Below are positions 56,833 through 64,000 of a DNA stretch of 64,000 nucleotides, in pieces. Made by a program: the position numbers and the translations under genes. Position 1 is the stretch's first letter, and each line of letters starts with the position of its first letter. The notes under the pieces are model-generated. The model saw only the letters and a list, made by a program, of their open reading frames with translations. It was not told where the DNA came from and did not search any database. This DNA is from Zopfochytrium polystomum (taxonomy: Eukaryota; Chytridiomycota; Chytridiomycetes; Chytridiales; Chytridiaceae): positions 62,001-126,000 of the forward strand of contig JAIVFJ010000036.1 in NCBI GenBank assembly GCA_025765615.1. Direction: 5' to 3'.

Positions 56833-56942
56833 TTTGCTTTCCTGACTTGTCTTGTTGTCATTGGTATCATTGGTATCATTGCATTACTAATTGCTCTTTC
56901 TGGAACTTTCTTGGAGTCTTGACAAGGAACACTCTCAAAAGG

Positions 56943-56950
56943 TATAAAAG
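56943..56950 (+). promoter_or_regulatory. LTR TATA box
   Basis: TATAAAAG in the LTR, about 35 nt before the AAGTGAATTAT that would lie at the 5' end of the transcript. Conserved in all LTR copies. Confidence 0.65.
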
Positions 56951-57060
56951 GGGGATGGGGGACCTGTCCCATCCCTCAAGTGAATTATTGTTTCCAATAC
57001 AATCATCACTCCTCTCAGTTCCTTGTCTGCCTTGTCCTGTCCTGCCCTGTTCCTGACATC

Positions 57061-57071
57061 ATAATTCACTT
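57061..57071 (+). promoter_or_regulatory. self-priming primer-binding site
   Basis: ATAATTCACTT, two bases past the LTR end, is the exact reverse complement of AAGTGAATTAT at 56978-56988 in the LTR. No tRNA-type TGG start is present at the usual place. This matches the Tf1/sushi arrangement, in which the 5' end of the RNA primes minus-strand synthesis. Confidence 0.6.
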
Positions 57072-57098
57072 CACCCTCTCCTACTACTCTCTGCCATC

Positions 57099-58022
57099 AT
57101 GTCTGACCCAAACAACACCTTCCCTGATGCAACTGCCTTCCAAGCCTTGATGGACCAATTGCAAGCCCTTTCAAGACAGACACACCAACTTCAAGAACAA
57201 GTCCTTCACCAGCAGCACCAGCTTCAACAACAACTTCACCAACAAGAACATCAAGCTCTTCCCCTGCCTCAAGCCAACCAAGCAAGAGAGCCCAAGGTTC
57301 CCAGCCCTGACAAGTTCACTGGGCTGGCCAAAGACCTCAGGAACTTCATGGCCACTGTGGAGAATGTCATCCTTCTCCAACCTTCAAGATTTCCCAGTGA
57401 GCAAGTCAAGGTTCTTTTCACAAGCACCCTCCTGTCTGGTCAAGCTCAATCATGGTACAGATCTCTCCCAAGCACACCCACCACCCTGCAAGAGCTCTGG
57501 GAAGGGCTGGAAGCTACCTTTGGTGACCCCTACGCATCTTGGACAGCAAGATCCAAGCTCAAGCATATCAAGCAAGGAAAGCAATCTTGTGTGGCCTACA
57601 CCAACCAATTCAAGCAACTTGCCAGAGACTCTGGATACAATGATGCAGCTCTGATGGAGCTGTACCATGATGGTCTCCATGAGTCTATCCAAGACATGCT
57701 CTCCCAGTCTCTGCACATCCCTGAGACCTTGGAAGAGTACATTCTCCTTGCCATCAAGATTGACAACAGACTCTACTCCAAGAGGCTGAAGCAAAGACAA
57801 GTAGGAACTACATCAAGACCTACCCCAGTTCCTCAAGCTCTTACAGTTCCTGAACCCATGCAAGTGGATGCAGTTGAGACACTTCCTAAGGGTCCTCTGA
57901 GCCAAGAGGAGAAAACAAGGAGGGCCCAGCAGGGACTGTGTTTTTACTGTGGCTCCAAGGAGCATGCTGTCAAGGACTGCCCAAGGAAGAAGCACCCAAA
58001 CTCCCAGGTCCAGGCTCACTGA
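57099..58022 (+). CDS. copy 3 gag
   Basis: 307 residues starting MSDPNNTFPD 40 nt beyond the LTR, identical in protein sequence to the gag of copies 1 and 2. Gln/His-rich N-terminal helix region, capsid-type region (about 75-190) and a CCHC knuckle at Cys281, Cys284, His289, Cys294. Packages element RNA in the cytoplasmic particle. Stop TGA at 58020 lies in the loop of the proposed frameshift hairpin; pol overlaps in the -1 frame. Confidence 0.9.
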   Translation: MSDPNNTFPDATAFQALMDQLQALSRQTHQLQEQVLHQQHQLQQQLHQQEHQALPLPQANQAREPKVPSPDKFTGLAKDLRNFMATVENVILLQPSRFPSEQVKVLFTSTLLSGQAQSWYRSLPSTPTTLQELWEGLEATFGDPYASWTARSKLKHIKQGKQSCVAYTNQFKQLARDSGYNDAALMELYHDGLHESIQDMLSQSLHIPETLEEYILLAIKIDNRLYSKRLKQRQVGTTSRPTPVPQALTVPEPMQVDAVETLPKGPLSQEEKTRRAQQGLCFYCGSKEHAVKDCPRKKHPNSQVQAH

Positions 58023-61000
58023 GGGGCAATTCCCTGGACCCTCCTCCAAGCTGCCCCTGTTTCATCACCACCACCAGCACCACAAACACCTCAGATTCCA
58101 AGCCCCACCAACTCACCATGGATGTCAAGATTCAACTCTCACCCAAGTCAACCATCACAACCAAGGCCCTTATAGACTCTGGATCATCCTGCAACATCAT
58201 TGATGCCACCCTTGCCAAGTCTTGTGCCATTCCTACGATCAAGAAATCCACACCCCTCAAGGTCCACTTTGCCAATCATGCTCTGTTCAAGGAAATCAGC
58301 CATGAAACCAAGCTAAACCTCCACACCCAAGACTTTCCACCATCCATGGTCAATCTGGAAGTATTGGATCTTGGCTCACCCACATTCTCTGTCATCCTGG
58401 GATTACCATGGCTGCAAGCCCAGAACCCTGCCATTGATTGGGTCACTGGTCTAGTCCAACCTCCACCAATCGGAACAGTCACCCAAAACTCAAGTCAAGC
58501 CCCCAAGTCTCATGCTCTCAAGCCCTTGATTCAAGATTCACAGCCAGCCAAGACTCAAGTTCCACAGTTCACAGTTCACAGTCAAGATTCAAGTAGAGCT
58601 CATAGAGCTCACAGTCATGGCCATGACTCTTGTTCACAGAACCCACAGTCAAAGATTCAAGTACCACAGTTCACAGTCCACATTCAAGATTCAAGTTCCA
58701 CAGCTCACAGTCTTTGCCAAGAACAGAACTCTCAGTCAAAGATTCAAGAATCACAGTTCCCAGTCAAGAATTCAAGCCCCACTGCTGAGGAGCACGACAA
58801 CCTGGACCCATCAGACCTTTTGCTGGCATCCAAGCTACCAAAAGAATATCTCCCTTATGCTGATGTGTTTTCCAAGACCAAGGCAGACCTGCTACCAGCT
58901 CAGAGGCCTTATGACTGTGAAATCCCACTCAAGGATGAAACTTGCAGCCCACCTTTCAAGCCACTGTACCACCTCTCTCCACCAGAAGCCAAGGCCCTCC
59001 AAGAATACATTGAAGAAATGCTGAACAAGGGATTCATCCAACCTTCCAAGTCACCAGCTGGAGCTCCCATCTTTTTTGTCAAGAAGAAGGATGGGGGACT
59101 GAGACCCTGTGTGGACTACAGAGATCTCAATGAGATGACAGTCAAGAACCGCTATCCACTGCCTCTCATCTCTGAATTACTGGACAAACTGAGCCATGCA
59201 AGGATATTTTCCAAGATTGACCTCAGAGGTGCCTACAATTTGGTCAGAATTAAGCCCCAGGATCAATGGAAGACTGCCTTCCGATGCAAATACGGTCACT
59301 TTGAGTACTTGGTTATGCCCTTTGGACTTACCAATGCTCCAGCTATTTTCCAAGGCATGATGAATGACATCTTCAGGGATATTCTGGACCTTTTTGTCAT
59401 TGTCTACCTGGATGATATCCTGGTATTTTCATCTGACACTGCAAGCCATATGGGACATGTCAAGACTGTCTTGGAGAGACTCAGACAGCATCACCTCTAT
59501 GCAAAGCTGGAGAAGTGTGAATTCCACAAGACCTCCATTGAGTTTTTGGGGTTCATTGTGTCTGACAAAGGGATCTCCATGGCACCAGACAAGATCCAAA
59601 CTATTCTTGAATGGAAGGCTCCAAATTCCATCAAGGATGTTCAAAGCTTCCTTGGATTTTGCAACTTCTACAGAACCTTCATTGCCAACTATTCTGCCAT
59701 AGCCAAGCCTCTCACTGATCTCACCAAGAAGACCACCAAGTTTGAATGGACCCCAGCAGCAGAGCAAGCCTGGCTAGCTCTTAAGACAGCAACCACAAGT
59801 GCACCACTCCTTAAGCATGTGGATCCCTTGCTTCCCTTCACCTTGGAAACTGATGCCTCAGACTATGCCCTTGGCGCTGTTCTGTCCCAGCCAAGCTCTC
59901 AGGACCCCTCTGCTCCTCTGCATCCAGTGGCATATTACTCCAGGAAGCTGAACAGTGCTGAGTGTAACTACACAGTCCATGACAAGGAGTTGCTTGCAAT
60001 TGTGGAAGCATTCAAATTCTGGAGACACTACTTGGCTGGTTCTAAAAGGCATCTCTGTCTATTCTGATCACAAGAACCTCACCTTCTTCAGGGCAAGGAG
60101 GTTGCTCAAGCAGAGGCATGCCAGGTGGGCTGAACTGCTCTCTGAGTATGACTTTAAGCTGTGCTATTCTCCTGGCCACCTTAACACTGTGGCTGATGCC
60201 CTGTCAAGAAGAACAGACCTTGCACCTGAAGGGGGAGATGGTTTCACCCCACCATCCAAGACACACCTTTCATTGCTTCCTGACAGTGTGTGGGCCCATG
60301 CTATTTCCAAGGACCCCAAGCCTCACAAGATTCAAATCAGCCAAGAAGAGGAAAAACTTGAGATACTCAAGACAAGGCATGATGCAGCAACAGCTGGACA
60401 CCCAGGAGAGCACAAGACATATGAGCTTGTTTCCAGAGACTTCTACTGGCCAGGCATGAGGAAGTACATCAAGAACTATGTCAGCAGCTGTGAAACCTGT
60501 CAAAGAAACAAATCCAGCAGACACAAGCCCTATGGACTTCTGGAGCCCCTCCCAATTGCCATCAGCCCTTGGTCATCAATATCCATGGACTTCATTGTGA
60601 AACTGCCCCCATCCCATGGATTTGACTCTATCCTTGTTGTCATCTGCAGAAGGACAAAGTTGGCCCATTTCATCCCCTGCACTGAGAATATAGATGCACA
60701 AGGAACAGCAGACCTGTTTTTGCAGCACATATTCAGGCTCCATGGGCTGCCTCAGTCAATCATCAGTGACAGAGGACCACAGTTCAGATCCCAATTTTGG
60801 AAAGCACTCACAGCAGCCCTTGGAATCAAGTCTCAACTGTCAACTGCTTATCACCCTCAGACTGATGGACAAACAGAAAGAACAAACCAGACTCTGGAGC
60901 AGTATTTGAGGTGCTATGTCAGCTATCAACAGGATGATTGGCCCACCCTCCTTCCACTGGCAGAATTTGCTCTCAACAATTCTCTCCACTCAAGCACCCA

Positions 61001-61751
61001 GCTATCTCCTTTCTTTGCAACCTATGGCTTCAATCCAAGAGGAGATCTTCTGGGACAAGAGACCCTATCCAATGTCCAAGCTCCTGCTGCGGCTTCACAC
61101 TTACATAAGCTCAAGATCATCAACTCCTTCCTGGACTCCACCCTGAAGCAAGCCCAAGAAGATGCCTCAAGATTTGCCAACACTCACAGAATGGACCATG
61201 ACCTTGCTGTGGGTCAGCAAGTTTGGCTTCTGAGGAAGAACTTGCAGACCAAAAGACCAAGTCCCAAGCTAGACAACCTCAAGTTGGGTCCTTTCAAGAT
61301 CTTGGAGCAAATCAATCCAGTCACCTTCAAGCTGGATCTCCCTGCATCCATGAAGATCCACCCAGTTTTCCATGTCAGCCTTTTAGAGAAGTTTGTGGCC
61401 AATTCCATTCCAGGCAGAGTTGTTCCTCCTCCTCCTCCAGTTGAGGTAGAAGGTGAAGAGGAATTTGAGGTTGAACAAATCTTGGATGCCAAGTGGTTTG
61501 GAAGGACACTCAAGTTCCTTGTTAAGTGGAAAGGTTACTCAGATGCTGACAACACCTGGGAGCCTGAGTCAAACCTCACTCACTGCCAAGACCTTCTGCT
61601 CGAGTTCAAGACCAGGTACCCCACCAATGTCAGGAACAGGGCAGGACAGGGCAAGGCAGACAAGGAACTGAGAGGAGTGATGATTGTATTGGAAACAATA
61701 ATTCACTTGAGGGATGGGACAGGTTCCCCATCCCCCTTTTATACCTTTTGA
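57938..61751 (+). pseudogene. copy 3 pol: PR-RT-RH-IN-chromodomain with one frameshift
   Basis: Entered from gag by -1 frameshift at 57995-58001. Protease Asp-Ser-Gly at about residue 80, RT YLDD at 490-493, RNase H from TLETDASDYALG. One extra A in the A-run at about 60044-60048 shifts the frame (first part stops at 60067). The rest is open from about 60048: HHCC zone (H..H, CETC), the DDE core (SMDFIVK, ISDRGPQFRSQFW, DGQTERTNQ) and a chromodomain (EVEQILDAKWF...VKWKGYSDADNTWEP). The last codons run into the inverted LTR of copy 4. The chromodomain marks the chromovirus clade, which targets insertion through histone marks. Confidence 0.85.
57995..58001 (+). promoter_or_regulatory. -1 ribosomal frameshift slippery heptamer
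   Basis: CCCAAAC in gag phase C-CCA-AAC fits X-XXY-YYZ. After a 5-nt spacer, GGTCCAGG (58007-58014) pairs perfectly with CCTGGACC (58033-58040) over an 18-nt loop holding the gag stop codon. Slipping back one base enters the pol frame (CTC CCA GGT), open into the protease. Confidence 0.65.
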
Positions 61752-61935
61752 GAATGTTCCTTGTCAAGACTCAAAGAATGTTCCAGAAAGAGCAATTAGT
61801 AATACAATGATACCAATGATACCAATGACAACAAGACAAGTCAGGAAAGCAAAGAAGGTTCCAGAAGGTTCCACAAGGTTCCATGAAGGAATGTTCTAGA
61901 AGGTTCCAGAGGTTTCCAGAGGGTGATTCATAACA
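61628..61935 (-). repeat. copy 4 3' LTR (308 bp)
   Basis: TGTTATG..TTCCTGACA on the minus strand, preceded in element sense by an AAAAGGGGAGATGA polypurine tract. It has ten GAA/TTC units like the 308-bp LTR of copy 1. Confidence 0.9.
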
Positions 61936-64000
61936 TCATCTCCCCTTTTAGGCCTCTTCTGCAACTTGGTGGGGTACCTGGTCTTGAACTTGAGCAGAAG
62001 GTCTTGGCAGCGAGTGAGGTTTGACTCAGGTTCCCAGGTGTTGTCAGCATCTGAGTAACCTTTCCACTTAACAAGGAACTTGAGTGTCCTTCCAAACCAC
62101 TTGGCATCCAAGATTTGTTCAACCTCAAATTCCTCTTCACCTTCTACCTCAACTGGAGGAGGAGGAGGAACAACTCTGCCTGGAATGGAATTGGCCACAA
62201 ACTTCTCTAAAAGGCTGACATGGAAAACTGGGTGGATCTTCATGGATGCAGGGAGATCCAGCTTGAAGGTGACTGGATTGATTTGCTCCAAGATCTTGAA
62301 AGGACCCAACTTGAGGTTGTCTAGCTTGGGACTTGGTCTTTTGGTCTGCAAGTTCTTCCTCAGAAGCCAAACTTGCTGACCCACAGCAAGGTCATGGTCC
62401 ATTCTGTGAGTGTTGGCAAATCTTGAGGCATCTTCTTGGGCTTGCTTCAGGGTGGAGTCCAGGAAGGAGTTGATGATCTTGAGCTTATGTAAGTGTGAAG
62501 CCGCAGCAGGAGCTTGGACATTGGATAGGGTCTCTTGTCCCAGAAGATCTCCTCTTGGATTGAAGCCATAGGTTGCAAAGAAAGGAGATAGCTGGGTGCT
62601 TGAGTGGAGAGAATTGTTGAGAGCAAATTCTGCCAGTGGAAGGAGGGTGGGCCAATCATCCTGTTGATAGCTGACATAGCACCTCAAATACTGCTCCAGA
62701 GTCTGGTTTGTTCTTTCTGTTTGTCCATCAGTCTGAGGGTGATAAGCAGTTGACAGTTGAGACTTGATTCCAAGGGCTGCTGTGAGTGCTTTCCAAAATT
62801 GAGATCTGAACTGTGGTCCTCTGTCACTGACGATTGACTGAGGCAGCCCATGGAGCCTGAATATGTGCTGCAAAAACAGGTCTGCTGTTCCTTGTGCATC
62901 TATATTCTCAGTGCAGGGGATGAAATGGGCCAACTTTGTCCTTCTGCAGATGACAACAAGGATAGAGTCAAATCCATGGGATGGGGGCAGTTTCACAATG
63001 AAGTCCATGGATATTGATGACCAAGGGCTGATGGCAATTGGGAGGGGCTCCAGAAGTCCATAGGGCTTGTGTCTGCTGGATTTGTTTCTTTGACAGGTTT
63101 CACAGCTGCTGACATAGTTCTTGATGTACTTCCTCATGCCTGGCCAGTAGAAGTCTCTGGAAACAAGCTCATATGTCTTGTGCTCTCCTGGGTGTCCAGC
63201 TGTTGCTGCATCATGCCTTGTCTTGAGTATCTCAAGTTTTTCCTCTTCTTGGCTGATTTGAATCTTGTGAGCCTTGGGGTCCTTGGAAATAGCATATGCC
63301 CACACACTGTCAGGAAGCAGTGAAAGGTGTGTCTTGGATGGTGGGGTGAAACCATCTCCCCCTTCAGGTGCAAGGTCTGTCCTTCTGTGCTCATCAGCAG
63401 TGGGGCTTGAATTGTTGACTGGGAACTGTGATTCTTGAATCTTTGACTGTGAGTTCTGTGAACTGGAGTCTTGGCCATGACTGTGAGCTCTATGAGCTGT
63501 ACTGGAATCTTGACTATGAACTGTGAACTGTGAAACTTGAATCTTGGCTGGGATCTGTGAGCTGCAGGCTGATACTGGAGCTGTCATTTGTGGTTGACCT
63601 TGGATACTAGGCTGAGAACCTTGAATCAGGGACTTGAGAGCATGAGACTTGGAGGCTTGACTTGAGTTTTGGGTGACTGTTCCAATTGGTGGAGGTTGGA
63701 CTTGACCAGTGACCCAATCAATGTCAGGGTTCTGGGCTTGCAGCCATGGTAATCCCAGGATGACAGAGAATGTGGGTGAGCCAAGATCCAATACTTCCAG
63801 GTTGACCATGGATGGTGGAAAGTCTTGGATGTCGAGGTTTAGCTTGGTTTCATGGCTGATTTCCTTGAACAGAGCATGATTGGCAAAATGGACCTTGAGG
63901 GGTGTGGATTTCTTGATGGTGGGAATGGCACAAGACTTGGCAAGGGTGGCATCAATGATGTTGCAGGATGATCCAGAGTCGATAAGGGCCCTGGTTGTGA
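61896..64000 (-). CDS. copy 4 pol: protease-integrase-chromodomain without RT (partial)
   Basis: Open from the window edge to 61896 with the protease DSGSS motif near the edge, the linker (TVTQNSSQASKSHALK...) and SSPTADEH. It then joins directly to RRTDLAPEGGDGFTPP, followed by a complete HHCC zone, DDE integrase core (SMDFIVK, VSDRGPQFRSQFW, DGQTERTNQ) and chromodomain. Relative to copy 3, about 1410 bp (470 codons) covering all of RT and RNase H are missing and the frame is kept. One G fewer in the polypurine tract lets the frame run 13 codons into the LTR. The product could bind and join DNA but not copy RNA. Its start lies outside the window. Confidence 0.85.
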   Translation of the reverse strand, partial: TTRALIDSGSSCNIIDATLAKSCAIPTIKKSTPLKVHFANHALFKEISHETKLNLDIQDFPPSMVNLEVLDLGSPTFSVILGLPWLQAQNPDIDWVTGQVQPPPIGTVTQNSSQASKSHALKSLIQGSQPSIQGQPQMTAPVSACSSQIPAKIQVSQFTVHSQDSSTAHRAHSHGQDSSSQNSQSKIQESQFPVNNSSPTADEHRRTDLAPEGGDGFTPPSKTHLSLLPDSVWAYAISKDPKAHKIQISQEEEKLEILKTRHDAATAGHPGEHKTYELVSRDFYWPGMRKYIKNYVSSCETCQRNKSSRHKPYGLLEPLPIAISPWSSISMDFIVKLPPSHGFDSILVVICRRTKLAHFIPCTENIDAQGTADLFLQHIFRLHGLPQSIVSDRGPQFRSQFWKALTAALGIKSQLSTAYHPQTDGQTERTNQTLEQYLRCYVSYQQDDWPTLLPLAEFALNNSLHSSTQLSPFFATYGFNPRGDLLGQETLSNVQAPAAASHLHKLKIINSFLDSTLKQAQEDASRFANTHRMDHDLAVGQQVWLLRKNLQTKRPSPKLDNLKLGPFKILEQINPVTFKLDLPASMKIHPVFHVSLLEKFVANSIPGRVVPPPPPVEVEGEEEFEVEQILDAKWFGRTLKFLVKWKGYSDADNTWEPESNLTRCQDLLLKFKTRYPTKLQKRPKRGDDVMNHPLETSGTF

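Larger units (their letters stand above)
56706..57058 (+). repeat. copy 3 5' LTR (353 bp)
   Basis: TGTTATG..TTCCTGACA. The U3 has three GAA/TTC pentamer blocks (56735-56752, 56760-56797, 56805-56832), then a TATA box and R-U5. Confidence 0.9.
56706..61627 (+). mobile_element. Ty3/Gypsy chromovirus copy 3 (most complete domains)
   Basis: 5' LTR, primer region, gag and pol with protease, RT, RNase H, integrase and chromodomain. Pol has a 1-base insertion in RNase H. The last few codons and the 3' LTR are missing: at 61628 the sequence switches to the outer end of copy 4's LTR in the opposite orientation. Confidence 0.9.
61628..64000 (-). mobile_element. Ty3/Gypsy chromovirus copy 4 (RT/RNase H deleted; runs off window)
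   Basis: Minus strand: 3' LTR 61628-61935, then pol to the window edge. Joined tail-to-tail to copy 3. Somewhat diverged from copies 1-3 in the protease-linker region, so a separate lineage member. Confidence 0.85.

Noticed and set aside
56787..56972. Short open frames inside the LTRs
   Set aside because: They recur in every LTR copy as frames of regulatory repeat DNA, with no domain and overlapping the promoter.

Overview
The window looks like nuclear DNA of a filamentous or zoosporic fungus, possibly an early-diverging (chytrid-like) one. The evidence is short GT-AG introns of about 50-135 nt, several Zn(II)2Cys6 (GAL4-type) transcription factors, a chromodomain-containing Ty3/Gypsy element and a GPI-type secreted protein. 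Host genes are GC-rich, and homopolymers and dinucleotide microsatellites litter the gaps. The phylum is a guess. Exon joins were made by hand from splice signals and reading phase.

Layout. (1) 1-5 kb: a large low-complexity 1168-residue protein on the minus strand. (2) 6.4-15.8 kb: a run of small secreted or Cys-rich proteins. It holds a Cys-rich 133-residue protein, an eight-exon V8/trypsin-like secreted serine protease, a GPI-type protein, a 295-residue secreted Cys protein and a broken paralogue of that last gene. (3) 17.6-35.3 kb: a same-strand array of five related Zn2Cys6 regulators. Two are intact (C at 23575-26577, E at 32277-35323), two carry a single-base C-terminal frameshift in a C-rich stretch (A, D), and one is a gutted relic (B). 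(4) 35.7-36.9 kb: a dead IS630/Tc1-mariner-type transposase. (5) 37.9-64 kb: a retrotransposon nest.

The retrotransposon nest has four copies of one chromovirus family. Copy 1 (38147-42627, minus) sits inside an older LTR of the same family with a 5-bp TGTCC target duplication. Copy 2 (45485-49312) arose from a nearly perfect 6.69-kb tandem duplication that also copied a decayed Copia pol fragment and a tRNA-like sequence. Copy 3 (56706-61627, plus) retains the integrase but has one pol frameshift and no 3' LTR of its own. Copy 4 (61628-64000, minus, cut by the window edge) abuts copy 3 tail-to-tail.

The most interesting signals are in this family. The LTR promoter has arrays of perfect alternating GAA/TTC pentamers (heat-shock-element grammar) whose number varies between LTRs. 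Eleven bases near the expected transcript start are exactly complementary to the primer-binding region, as in Tf1-type self-priming. A CCCAAAC slippery heptamer plus hairpin sits at the gag-pol overlap. Neighbouring copies show complementary in-frame losses: copies 1 and 2 lack integrase, copy 4 lacks reverse transcriptase and RNase H.
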